Notes: generated by a model not told the origin, from the sequence alone. Positions 1 through 6,609 are shown, numbered from the stretch's first letter. The stretch: 13,231 nucleotides of DNA from Veillonella parvula (GCA_947096075.1 CAMUQE010000045.1:1-13231), one strand, 5' to 3'. Numbers and translations are program-made.

Positions 1-90
1 TACAATCAAGAATCCTTATTTATTAAGCATGTATAGATATAGTCAGTAATTATATGCTAAAACCTCTCTAAATAACGATTCTTGATTGTA
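1..90. repeat. Long inverted repeat, 22-bp arms
   Basis: Positions 1-22 and 69-90 are reverse complements with one mismatch (21 of 22); the outer 14 bp are perfect (TACAATCAAGAATC). A shorter inner pair, AGCAT (26-30) and ATGCT (53-57), lets the foldback continue inward. No T-run follows the right arm, so it is not a normal intrinsic terminator. The right arm overlaps the -35 region of the promoter proposed for the dehydrogenase. It could be a large operator, a cruciform, or a small MITE-like element. The left arm begins at the window edge, so its true extent and any target-site duplication cannot be seen. Confidence 0.8.
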
Positions 91-114
91 TATGAGGAAA
101 AATAGGTATATGAT
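86..114 (+). promoter_or_regulatory. Putative sigma-A promoter for the dehydrogenase
   Basis: TTGTAT (86-91) and TATGAT (109-114) are separated by 17 bp and match the consensus at 4 of 6 and 5 of 6 positions. Transcription would start near 121, giving a leader of about 150 nt. The -35 lies in the right arm of the inverted repeat, so a protein bound there, or cruciform formation, could affect initiation. This is pattern recognition in AT-rich DNA and other promoters are possible. Confidence 0.4.
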
Positions 115-188
115 AATGCTAATGAGATGTACTTTCAACTGAGGGAATAAAAGGGTAATGCATATCGATTTTTATTAGAAGAGATATA

Positions 189-202
189 AATTATGCATAA
201 TT
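189..202. promoter_or_regulatory. 14-bp perfect palindrome, possible operator
   Basis: AATTATGCATAATT is a perfect palindrome lying between the proposed promoter and the dehydrogenase start codon. Such a site could bind a dimeric regulator. AT-rich palindromes of this size also arise by chance, and no second copy was noticed in the window. Confidence 0.3.
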
Positions 203-274
203 ATAGTGAGGAGAATGAGAACGGCGTATACTAAAAGTAATAGATTCCTTAAGAAAGGATAGGAGGAAATAGAA

Positions 275-3097
275 GTGAGTACACTTATTAGAGATTATGA
301 ACGTTTTGCCAAGGAGGCAAATGAGATTTGTAAAGGTCGCGTATACACCGATCATTTACGTCGTTATGCATATGGCGTTGATGCGTCTTGCTATAGCTAT
401 TTACCAAAGGTAGTCGTTAAAGCTGAAGATGAACGAGAAGTAAGACGGCTTATTCGTTTGTGTCAACAATGTGGGACACCATTTACATTCCGTGCGGCCG
501 GCTCCTCCTTGTCTGGTCAATGCTCCAGTGAAGATGTGCTCATCGTATGTAATGATGGCTTCAAGAAAATGGAAGTTATTGATGATGGGAAAGCCTTGAA
601 ATGTGAATGCGGTGTTATCGGTTCCGATGCGAATGATTTATTGAAACCGTACAATCGTAAAATTGGTCCAGATCCTGCAACGCTTGCCACAGCATTAGTA
701 GGTGGTATCTTGAATAATAACTCCTCTGGTATGTGCTGTGGTACGGCGCAAAACTCTTATAAAACAATTCGGTCCATTCGCGTTGTGTTATTAGATGGCT
801 CCATCCTTGATACGTCTGACCAAAAGAGTATTGATCAATTCCTTAAAGAAAAACCTCAAATGGTAGAGGATATCTTACAATTGCGTAAGGATATTTTGGC
901 TGATGAAGAATTGACACACTTGATTCACCATAAGTACAAAATCAAAAATACCACAGGTTACGGATTGAACTCTCTTGTTGATTTTGAAGATATTATCGAT
1001 ATCATCAATCACTTGTTCATTGGCTCTGAAGGTACATTGGGCTTCGTGTCCGAAGTTGTATATAACACTGTTGAAGACGTGCCGCATAAAGGCTGTGGTC
1101 TCATGTTCTTCAAAACATTGAATGATGCATCCCTAGCGGTTGTAGCGTTGGCTAATATGGGCCGTGAAAAGGTTATTGCAGCGGAAATGATGGACTATCA
1201 GTCCTTGCGCGCTGTTCAAGCCTTAGATAATGTGCCTGACTTCGTTCGTGAAGTACCTGAAGGTACGAGTGCCATCTTGTTCCAAACTGAAAGCTACACG
1301 AAAGAAACGGTTGATCAAAACTTGGCTTTCATTAAAGACAAATTGAAAGATATCCCAACAGCTATCCCAAGTCTTTACTCTCAAGACCCTGTAGAATACG
1401 ATTCTTGGTGGGCTATCCGTAAAGGGATCTTGCCAATCGTTGGTGGTCAACGTAGAAAAGGTACAACGGTTATCACAGAAGATGTTTGCTTCCAAATCGA
1501 AGACTTCACTAAGGGTATCGAAATGATTACCGAATTGTTCCACAAATACGATTTTGTAGACGGTGGTGTAATCTTCGGTCATGCGTTGTCTGGTAATGTT
1601 CACTTTAACATCACACCTGACTTTAGTGACCCTAAAGACACTAAAAACTTTGCTGATTTGGTAGAGGAAATGTCCGAGCGCGTATCTGGTTTCGGTGGTT
1701 CTTTGAAAGCCGAACACGGTACAGGCCGTATGGTGGCGCCTTTCATCGAAATGGAGTGGGGCCGTAAAGCCTACGAAATCAATCGTCGTATCAAGGCAAT
1801 CTTTGACCCTACTCGCATCTTGAACCCTGATGTAATCATCACAGATGATCCAGATGTGTATAAGAAAAACCTTAAGGCACAATGCGTTATTGATGATGCT
1901 TTCACAATCTGTATGGAATGTGGTTTCTGTGAAAAGCATTGCCCAAGCCGTAATTTAACATTGACGCCACGTCAACGTATCGCGTTGTTACGCGAAACGA
2001 AACGCCTCGAGAACGAAGGTAATTTCACGTTGGCGTCCGAGCTCAAAAAAGGCTACGAATACTACGGTGTGGACACTTGTGCAGCTTGCTCCATGTGTAA
2101 AGGTCTTTGTCCACTTAGCATCGATACTGCTCAAATCGCATTGTCCATGCGTCGCATCGATCCTCCAGCACCAGAATTAGCTAAGAAGATTTACGATAAT
2201 TTCCCTACTACACTTCAAATGGCTCGTGCCGGCGTAAGTCTCGAAGGTATTGCAGGTTCTATCGTTACACAAAAAGCGATTTCCAAGATTACAGAAGGCT
2301 TACATGGTGTAACAGGTATTACTCCGTACATTCCTAAGACTACACCTAAGGCCAATCGTTACAGATTGAGAAGCCGTATTAAACCGACTAATTTTGAAAA
2401 GGTTGTATACTTTAGTACTTGTGCGAACCGCGCTTTCAAACCTAATCAAGGTTACGACGATGAACGCAGCTTGCAACAAGTAGTGGAAAGCCTTTGCAAC
2501 AAGGCCCATATCGATATTATCTACCCTCAACATATCGAAAATCTCTGCTGTGGCTTGAGTTTTGAAAACTATGATGACGTTCACGAGCGTGCTGTTAAGG
2601 ACTTACACGATGCGTTGATGAAAGCATCTCAAAATGGTAAATATCCAATCGTAATTGACCATAGTGCATGCTTTAACCATGCTTTCAAACACATGCCAGA
2701 CTTAGAAATCAACGATATTTCTGAATTCTTGTGCAAATATGTTGTGCCGCATCTCGATATTGAAAAATGCGATGAACGCGTAATCGTGCATAAACAATGT
2801 AAGATCAAATCCTTGAATAAATCTCAGTACATCGAAGACTTGGCTCGCCTCTGTACAGACCACGTATTCAACATTAAATCCTTCGCATGTGACGGCTTTG
2901 CTGGCCAAAAAGGGTTCTTTACTCCAGAACTCAATAAATCGGCTACGAAAGACCTCGCTAGTGAAATCGCTGAATACGGTGTAACATTAGGCGTAAGCTC
3001 CAGTTCTACTTGTGAAATTGGTCTTGGTGAAAGCGGTGGCATCCCATTCGTTGGCGTTGCATTCCTACTAGATCGTTGCTCTAAGGCTAAGAACTAG
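275..3097 (+). CDS. FAD-binding and Fe-S-binding dehydrogenase (YdiJ / D-lactate dehydrogenase type)
   Basis: A 940-residue fusion of a GlcD-like flavoprotein and a GlcF-like iron-sulfur protein, expected to oxidise a D-2-hydroxyacid (lactate, glycolate or 2-hydroxyglutarate) and pass electrons from FAD through Fe-S centres. The PCMH-type FAD domain spans about 40-265, with RAAGSSLSGQ at 73-82. The FAD-oxidase C-terminal domain spans about 270-525 (GHALSGNVHF at 435-444, HGTG at 481-484). Two 4Fe-4S motifs follow: C546/C549/C552/C556 and C602/C605/C608/C612. The C-terminal CCG region has C758-C759-G760, but its second motif reads C872-D873-G874. The overall plan and the GFAG...PEL segment at 874-885 resemble YdiJ (about 1,018 residues). 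The GTG start has AGGAGG at 261-266, 8 nt upstream. No signal peptide or membrane segment is seen. In a lactate fermenter, D-lactate is an attractive substrate, but sequence alone does not decide it. Confidence 0.9.
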   Translation: MSTLIRDYERFAKEANEICKGRVYTDHLRRYAYGVDASCYSYLPKVVVKAEDEREVRRLIRLCQQCGTPFTFRAAGSSLSGQCSSEDVLIVCNDGFKKMEVIDDGKALKCECGVIGSDANDLLKPYNRKIGPDPATLATALVGGILNNNSSGMCCGTAQNSYKTIRSIRVVLLDGSILDTSDQKSIDQFLKEKPQMVEDILQLRKDILADEELTHLIHHKYKIKNTTGYGLNSLVDFEDIIDIINHLFIGSEGTLGFVSEVVYNTVEDVPHKGCGLMFFKTLNDASLAVVALANMGREKVIAAEMMDYQSLRAVQALDNVPDFVREVPEGTSAILFQTESYTKETVDQNLAFIKDKLKDIPTAIPSLYSQDPVEYDSWWAIRKGILPIVGGQRRKGTTVITEDVCFQIEDFTKGIEMITELFHKYDFVDGGVIFGHALSGNVHFNITPDFSDPKDTKNFADLVEEMSERVSGFGGSLKAEHGTGRMVAPFIEMEWGRKAYEINRRIKAIFDPTRILNPDVIITDDPDVYKKNLKAQCVIDDAFTICMECGFCEKHCPSRNLTLTPRQRIALLRETKRLENEGNFTLASELKKGYEYYGVDTCAACSMCKGLCPLSIDTAQIALSMRRIDPPAPELAKKIYDNFPTTLQMARAGVSLEGIAGSIVTQKAISKITEGLHGVTGITPYIPKTTPKANRYRLRSRIKPTNFEKVVYFSTCANRAFKPNQGYDDERSLQQVVESLCNKAHIDIIYPQHIENLCCGLSFENYDDVHERAVKDLHDALMKASQNGKYPIVIDHSACFNHAFKHMPDLEINDISEFLCKYVVPHLDIEKCDERVIVHKQCKIKSLNKSQYIEDLARLCTDHVFNIKSFACDGFAGQKGFFTPELNKSATKDLASEIAEYGVTLGVSSSSTCEIGLGESGGIPFVGVAFLLDRCSKAKN

Positions 3098-3130
3098 GTC
3101 TTGTATACCTGTTGCTATTTGCGTTAAAGT

Positions 3131-3167
3131 AACTGGTAGTTTATGTTGCAGTTACTAGCAGTTTTTT
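3131..3167 (+). terminator. Probable intrinsic terminator after the dehydrogenase
   Basis: AACTGGTAG (3131-3139) can pair with CTAGCAGTT (3155-3163) with one G-G mismatch, next to a T6 run at 3162-3167. An overlapping perfect 8-bp stem, AGTAACTG (3128-3135) with CAGTTACT (3149-3156), competes with it and ends 5 nt before the T-run. Either would fit termination of the dehydrogenase transcript. Confidence 0.5.
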
Positions 3168-3215
3168 AGGAGTTTTATGAGATTTACCGTTAATTCTTTA
3201 TTTTTCTAAGAAATG

Positions 3216-3224
3216 TGGTATACT
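3216..3224 (+). promoter_or_regulatory. Extended -10 promoter for the antitoxin RNA
   Basis: TGGTATACT is an extended -10 element (TGn followed by TATACT at 3219-3224). A weak -35 candidate, TTTATT (3197-3202), lies 16 bp upstream. The start site would fall near 3231, so that an RNA ending at the terminator T-run (3299) would be about 69 nt, close to the size of RNA II in the pAD1 par locus. Confidence 0.5.
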
Positions 3225-3230
3225 AAACGT

Positions 3231-3299
3231 AGGTAGTAGAGTGTATGAAATTACCTGCAATATAACCAAAAAAAGGACGAGTGGCAGCTCGTCCTTTTT
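3231..3299 (+). ncRNA. Candidate type I antitoxin RNA (RNA II-like)
   Basis: This predicted 69-nt RNA runs from the extended -10 at 3216-3224 to the shared terminator. It has an unstructured-looking 5' half carrying CCTGCAATATA (3254-3264), which complements the toxin mRNA around its TTG start codon, and a 3' half made of the terminator hairpin, which complements the 3' end of the toxin mRNA. Pairing would block ribosome access to the toxin start. No ORF of note lies in it. Ends are inferred from promoter and terminator patterns, not observed. Confidence 0.6.
3268..3299. terminator. Bidirectional terminator shared by toxin and antitoxin RNAs
   Basis: GGACGAG (3275-3281) and CTCGTCC (3288-3294) form a perfect 7-bp GC-rich stem with a 6-nt loop. 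It is followed by T5 on the plus strand (3295-3299) and preceded by A7 (3268-3274), which gives T7 on the minus strand. It can therefore end both convergent transcripts, as in par-type loci. Confidence 0.85.
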
Positions 3300-3304
3300 C
3301 TTGC

Positions 3305-3412
3305 TTATTTTTTGTTCTTATTGTTGAGCCAGTAGCTGTAGGTAGTTACAACTAAGGCAACAATAATAGGGGCAAGCAAGGTGCCCCAGAGTGCATAAAA
3401 CAGCTCCTGCAA
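3305..3412 (-). CDS. Fst/PepA1-family type I toxin, 35-residue membrane peptide
   Basis: This small ORF starts with TTG, preceded by a strong GGAGG (complement of 3420-3424) with a 7-nt spacer. It encodes 35 residues: a short polar N-terminus (MQELF), one hydrophobic helix at about 8-29 containing LLAPIIVALVV, and a basic tail SYWLNNKNKK. The AP-plus-hydrophobic core followed by SYWL and a charged tail is the signature of the Fst family; S. aureus PepA1, as I recall it, has IIAPV and SYWLSRRN at matching places. Such peptides insert in the membrane and are toxic when over-expressed. Its context supports the call: a convergent antisense RNA gene, a shared bidirectional terminator, complementary direct repeats and a hidden Shine-Dalgarno. 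The mRNA would run from about 3436 to 3268, near 170 nt. The TTG start is the only plausible one in frame. It is too short for most gene finders. Confidence 0.8.
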   Translation of the reverse strand: MQELFYALWGTLLAPIIVALVVTTYSYWLNNKNKK

Positions 3413-3418
3413 TATACC

Positions 3419-3435
3419 ACCTCCTTTCGGGAGGT
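3419..3435 (-). promoter_or_regulatory. 5'-end hairpin hiding the toxin Shine-Dalgarno
   Basis: On the minus strand ACCTCC-CGAAA-GGAGGT forms a 6-bp hairpin whose 3' arm is the toxin ribosome binding site. The predicted transcription start (about 3436) puts the 5' arm at the very start of the mRNA. In pAD1 fst an upstream helix at the same place limits translation and stabilises the mRNA, and the same role is inferred here. Confidence 0.7.
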
Positions 3436-3442
3436 ATTTTAT

Positions 3443-3451
3443 ATTATATCA
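3443..3451 (-). promoter_or_regulatory. Extended -10 promoter for the toxin mRNA
   Basis: Read on the minus strand this is TGATATAAT, a perfect TATAAT with the TGn extension. No good -35 is seen 17 bp upstream, as is usual for extended -10 promoters. Transcription would start near 3436, directly at the Shine-Dalgarno hairpin. The same nonamer precedes rarD (6610-6618). Confidence 0.6.
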
Positions 3452-3497
3452 TCATGCTATGGAGTCTTGTATATAATTAATGATCGGAGAATTCTTA

Positions 3498-4145
3498 ATG
3501 AAGAAATTTGTGCTTTTCTTTCTTTTAATAATAGCTCTTACGGGATGTGGATTGAATCAAAATACGAATAGTAATAAAACAGAATCAAATACAACTAGTT
3601 CTGCTATTGCAACTGGTTCCTCTACATCTGCTGCCGGAAACAGCCAAGCGATTACCAAGCAAGATGACCATCTAATTACAGCAAAGCAAGCCTTATCTGC
3701 TGGTGAGTATACGAAAGCCATAGAGGAAGCCACTGCGTCTATTAAACAAGATGCTAACAACGGAGAAGCCTATTCTGTACGTGGCTTTGCAACAGCATTA
3801 AATGGTGATGTAGCTAAAGGGTTGACAGATACTAAAAAGGCTTATGATTTAGATCCTAATAACGTGGCTAATTACTATAACATGGCCATGGTCTATAAGT
3901 TGCAAGGTCAGTTAAACGATTCTAAACAATGGTTTGAAAAGGTATTGGAAAAGGACCCTAGTAACACCTGGTCTGTGTATGGTATTGCTACTATTTATGC
4001 AGACCAAGGGGATGATACTAAGGCCCTTGATTGGCTAGAAAAGGCTATAAAAATTGATCCTTCTGTAAAAGCTGTTGCAGCCGAACAAGACCATTTTGAA
4101 CGCTTTCACAATAATAGGCGATTTAAAACATTGGTCGGATTATAG
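3498..4145 (+). CDS. TPR-repeat lipoprotein
   Basis: The protein has 215 residues from the ATG at 3498, chosen over the upstream ATG at 3480 because GGAGA (3486-3490) sits 7 nt before it and because the signal peptide then begins directly with MKKF. A hydrophobic segment (4-14) leads to the lipobox L14-T15-G16-C17, so the mature protein should be lipidated on C17 and membrane-anchored. Residues 18-55 are a flexible Ser/Thr/Asn-rich linker. About four tetratricopeptide repeats follow (roughly 55-88, 89-122, 123-156, 157-190), shown by A/G pairs and repeated xLDPNN-type turns such as DLDPNN at 117-122. TPRs bind other proteins; the partner is unknown. TATAAT at 3472-3477 may be its -10, which would give a leader of only about 14 nt. 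The 67-residue ORF after it may be co-transcribed. Confidence 0.85.
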   Translation: MKKFVLFFLLIIALTGCGLNQNTNSNKTESNTTSSAIATGSSTSAAGNSQAITKQDDHLITAKQALSAGEYTKAIEEATASIKQDANNGEAYSVRGFATALNGDVAKGLTDTKKAYDLDPNNVANYYNMAMVYKLQGQLNDSKQWFEKVLEKDPSNTWSVYGIATIYADQGDDTKALDWLEKAIKIDPSVKAVAAEQDHFERFHNNRRFKTLVGL

Positions 4146-4147
4146 AT

Positions 4148-4351
4148 ATGGATGTGAAAGCTCCATTTTTTGTGAAGCATCTCTCCGTATATATGGCAAC
4201 ATTAGAGGATTGTCATAGCGTATGGTTTGATGTGTTATATGTACTAAAATTATTGCTCTATTTCGTAACGATTCTGTGGATGCTTTGCATCATGTACCTC
4301 ACTTTACCAGTTATTTTATGGACAGTAGCTCTATTTTTGCTGAGCAATTGA
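4148..4351 (+). CDS. Small hydrophobic membrane protein, unknown function
   Basis: I do not recognise this 67-residue ORF. It starts 2 nt after the lipoprotein stop codon, so translation could be coupled to it; no clear Shine-Dalgarno is present (only a weak GTCGGA upstream). Residues 1-25 are mixed polar. Residues 26-65 are strongly hydrophobic (VLYVLKLLLYFVTILWM, then LTLPVILWTVALFLL), consistent with two short membrane helices or a hairpin. An inner ATG at residue 16 is an alternative start. It ends 10 bp before the HicB remnant on the other strand. It could be a real small gene or a chance ORF. Confidence 0.4.
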   Translation: MDVKAPFFVKHLSVYMATLEDCHSVWFDVLYVLKLLLYFVTILWMLCIMYLTLPVILWTVALFLLSN

Positions 4352-4360
4352 TGATGTAAA

Positions 4361-4627
4361 TTACATTGTTTTCTCTACTAATGCTTCTTGTAAAAGTTGA
4401 GAAAAGTTAATTCCTTTAGCTAATGCCCTATCGTTTAGCCAGGCAGGAATCGTTAGGGTTTTCTTTACGGATTTACTGTTTTTAGCTAAATCAATATCTG
4501 TTTGAACTAATGTAGGATATGTTGTTTCGGTACATGGTAAGCTGCGAATAGATGTGGGGGTAGGTAGAGTTTGTCCATCTTCTAAAGCGCCTAATATATA
4601 GAGTTTCATAGCCTCTTGTGCATTGGT
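4361..4627 (-). pseudogene. HicB-type antitoxin remnant, N-terminally truncated
   Basis: The C-terminal part KKTLTIPAWLNDRALAKGIN plus FSQLLQEALVEK matches the DNA-binding (ribbon-helix-helix) end of HicB antitoxins. Upstream, GALEDGQTLPTPTS matches the end of their N-terminal RNase H-like domain. The first ATG (4609) lies inside the conserved region: in-frame codons before it still read TNAQEA, as in intact HicB, and run into a stop at 4642-4640. About 45-50 N-terminal residues are therefore missing compared with the usual 110-140. The ATG has no usable ribosome binding site (AGAGG ends only 2 nt before it). No HicA toxin is present on either side. It is best read as the decayed remains of a hicAB module; expression as an 82-residue DNA-binding peptide cannot be excluded. 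Confidence 0.7.
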
Positions 4628-4713
4628 TATTAATCTTATTCATAAAAATCATATTAGTATATAATTAATATGTATAAATTAGGTTGTGTATTGATGAAAG
4701 GAGAGGATTCATC

Positions 4714-5613
4714 ATGAAACTATTTGGTAAAAGGGTAGCAATGGCTGTGTTGTGTGCGGCGACATTAACATCCCCATTATTTTTGAGCGGTTGTAGTATG
4801 TCAGAGTTATGGCAGGGTACTGAACAGAGCCGTAAGGAAATTGCGCAACGGTCTGAGCAAGATCAGGTGCAGTTATTTAATCAATATGTGAAAGCTGTAA
4901 GCCGATACAATCGCATGGCTGTAATGTTTGATTATGCGAATACGCCAACTCTTAATGAGTTAAAAGCTGGGCAGCATTTAACTGTATTTAATGCACCGAA
5001 CTTTAAGCAGCTACAAAAAGAATTAGAAGAGGCTAAGCAAGCCGGTATTCCTTATGATGAAATGAAGGAGCCTTTAGATAAGTTGCTTTCAAAATTGAAT
5101 GAAATTACACCGGTGGCCGAAGAGCTCGATGCATACTATAAATCTAAAGGGTATACCACAGATAACTATGCTAAGGAGCAACAATTAGGTCCTAAATATG
5201 TTCAATTGTATGAACAATTTGTTCCTGTTTATGCTGACTTTGATAATGTTATGCATAAAATCAATACGGAGCGCTTGCAACAACGGTTACAACAATTGCG
5301 TGATGCAGGCAAGAAAAATGCAGCTGCAGCACAAGAGGTTCATTTGCGACTTACTGCGGTCCTAGAAAAGATTGATAGTGAAAAACAACTAGATGTAAAT
5401 GCTATCAATCAAGAGTTGCAAGCTATTGGTGATGTATCAAATGGCATTACTAGTCCTAAGTATGATTCTGTTAAGACTTCTGTAAACTCTACAATTGGTG
5501 CAATTCGTACCTATATGGGATCAAAACAAGATAACGACTATAATCGTATGATTGAGGCCTATAACCATTACATTTCTAATATGAATACGACCAATATGAA
5601 TGGGTTAGATTAA
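4714..5613 (+). CDS. DUF3829-like lipoprotein
   Basis: The protein has 299 residues from the ATG at 4714, which has AAAGGAGAGG at 4697-4706, 7 nt upstream; an in-frame TTG at 4684 lacks such a site. The signal peptide ends in lipobox L24-S25-G26-C27 and the mature protein should be lipidated and surface- or membrane-anchored. The rest is mostly alpha-helical, with repeated FNQYVKAVSRYNRM-like segments. The stretch around 134-165 (EELDAYYKSKGYTTDNYAK, then a helix) resembles the DUF3829 family of lipoproteins, whose function is unknown. It has a heptad-like, Gln-rich region at 183-225. TATAAT at 4660-4665 is a possible -10. It is transcribed alone and ends in a strong terminator shared with rarD. 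Confidence 0.8.
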   Translation: MKLFGKRVAMAVLCAATLTSPLFLSGCSMSELWQGTEQSRKEIAQRSEQDQVQLFNQYVKAVSRYNRMAVMFDYANTPTLNELKAGQHLTVFNAPNFKQLQKELEEAKQAGIPYDEMKEPLDKLLSKLNEITPVAEELDAYYKSKGYTTDNYAKEQQLGPKYVQLYEQFVPVYADFDNVMHKINTERLQQRLQQLRDAGKKNAAAAQEVHLRLTAVLEKIDSEKQLDVNAINQELQAIGDVSNGITSPKYDSVKTSVNSTIGAIRTYMGSKQDNDYNRMIEAYNHYISNMNTTNMNGLD

Positions 5614-5629
5614 TAAGTCTATATAAAAG

Positions 5630-5670
5630 AAAGCTGTATCAAATGAGAATGTCATTTGATACAGCTTTTT
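5630..5670. terminator. Strong bidirectional terminator
   Basis: The arms at 5630-5646 and 5652-5668 are a perfect 17-bp inverted repeat (core AAAGCTGTATCAAATGA) with a 5-nt loop. T5 follows on the plus strand (5666-5670), and A-rich sequence on the left gives Ts for the minus strand. It sits between the convergent DUF3829-like gene and rarD and can serve both. Confidence 0.9.
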
Positions 5671-5689
5671 AGTTGATATACGATATATC

Positions 5690-6586
5690 TTACTTTTTTA
5701 GGCTAATGCGCGTTGTAATTTGGCTTGATAAGGAGAATAATACTAAGGCTATCCAGATACAACCGAAGGCGATCATTTGTGGTGTGCCAAAGCTTTCACC
5801 AAAGTAAAAGATGGCTAGCAACAAGGCAATGGTAGGGGATACATATTGCAGGAAGCCTAGTAGGTTGAGCGGCAATAGTTGCGCACCATAGGAGAATAGC
5901 ACCAATGGAACAGATGTAGTTAGACCGCAGGCTATGAGCAGCATGGAGGTATACCAGTCTGTGCCGAAATAAGACCACACTGTATTATCGATCATGGTCG
6001 TATATAGTAAGGCTAGCGGTGTTAATAGCCAGGCCTCAAAGGCGATGCTCGTAAAGGGAGAGATGAGTAGTTTCTTTTTTACGGCCCCATAAAGACCGAA
6101 GGAAACGGCGAGGATCATCGATACTAACGGCAAGGATCCTACTTGATAGGTGAGTAAGGCGATGCCGATGGTAGCGATGAGGACACTCAGCTTTTTCGGT
6201 ATAGATAGAACCTCTTTAAATAGGATGACACCTAATACTACATTGAAGAGTGGGTTGATGTAATAGCCAAGGCTCGTGTTCATAACTTGATTATTGGCGA
6301 TGGCCCAAATGTAGGTGAACCAGTTTACGCTGATGATGACTGCCGCAACTAAAAGTAGGAATAGTTGTGAACGTTGTTCTTTTAGTAATTGAAAGTCCTT
6401 TTTGAATTGTTTAAAATGTAGGCCAAATACAACGATCGCCATGCAAATACCTGACCAGATAATGCGTTGTGCCAGTATATTATACGGTGAAACATGGTTT
6501 AATAATGCCCAATATAGAGGGAGTAAGCCCCAAATTATATAACAACTAAGGGCTGTGATTAACCCTTTTTTACTTGTATGGTCCAT
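5690..6586 (-). CDS. rarD: EamA-family transporter RarD
   Basis: This is a 298-residue member of the drug/metabolite transporter superfamily. The start MDHTSKK is chosen because GAGGAGG lies just upstream (complement of 6591-6597, 4-nt gap to the ATG). A longer in-frame start at 6607 would place that site inside the gene. About ten hydrophobic helices alternate along the protein, and the N-terminal pattern YIIWGLLPLYWALL followed by AQRIIWS is typical of RarD. RarD was named for chloramphenicol sensitivity in E. coli; the natural substrate is not settled. It is transcribed alone, from an extended -10 at 6610-6618, and ends at the shared terminator. Nothing suggests damage. Confidence 0.88.
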   Translation of the reverse strand: MDHTSKKGLITALSCYIIWGLLPLYWALLNHVSPYNILAQRIIWSGICMAIVVFGLHFKQFKKDFQLLKEQRSQLFLLLVAAVIISVNWFTYIWAIANNQVMNTSLGYYINPLFNVVLGVILFKEVLSIPKKLSVLIATIGIALLTYQVGSLPLVSMILAVSFGLYGAVKKKLLISPFTSIAFEAWLLTPLALLYTTMIDNTVWSYFGTDWYTSMLLIACGLTTSVPLVLFSYGAQLLPLNLLGFLQYVSPTIALLLAIFYFGESFGTPQMIAFGCIWIALVLFSLSSQITTRISLKK

Positions 6587-6609
6587 AATGCCTCCTCGTG
6601 ATAGCACTT

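Larger units (their letters stand above)
3229..3416 (+). repeat. Direct repeats linking antitoxin RNA and toxin gene
   Basis: CCTGCAATATA occurs at 3254-3264 in the predicted antitoxin RNA and again at 3406-3416, across the toxin start codon (TTG, 3412 to 3410 on the minus strand) and part of the gap to its Shine-Dalgarno. After each copy the match continues as ACCA or CCA. A second 9-nt pair, GTAGGTAGT, occurs at 3229-3237 and inside the toxin ORF at 3338-3346. Because the two RNAs are transcribed from opposite strands, these direct repeats make them complementary in trans. This mirrors the DRa and DRb repeats of the pAD1 par system. The 9-nt pair alone could be chance. Confidence 0.7.

Noticed and set aside
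215..262. 15-codon ORF ending on the dehydrogenase Shine-Dalgarno, possible leader peptide
   Set aside because: The AGGAG before it is only 1 nt from the ATG and the peptide shows no regulatory codon runs.
1223..1939. 238-codon minus-strand ORF inside the dehydrogenase gene
   Set aside because: It lies antisense to a clearly homologous gene, has no recognisable domain or ribosome binding site, and is a codon-bias shadow.
3178..3210. 10-codon ORF (MRFTVNSLFF) preceded by AGGAG
   Set aside because: Too short to support, and it lies in the promoter region of the antitoxin RNA.
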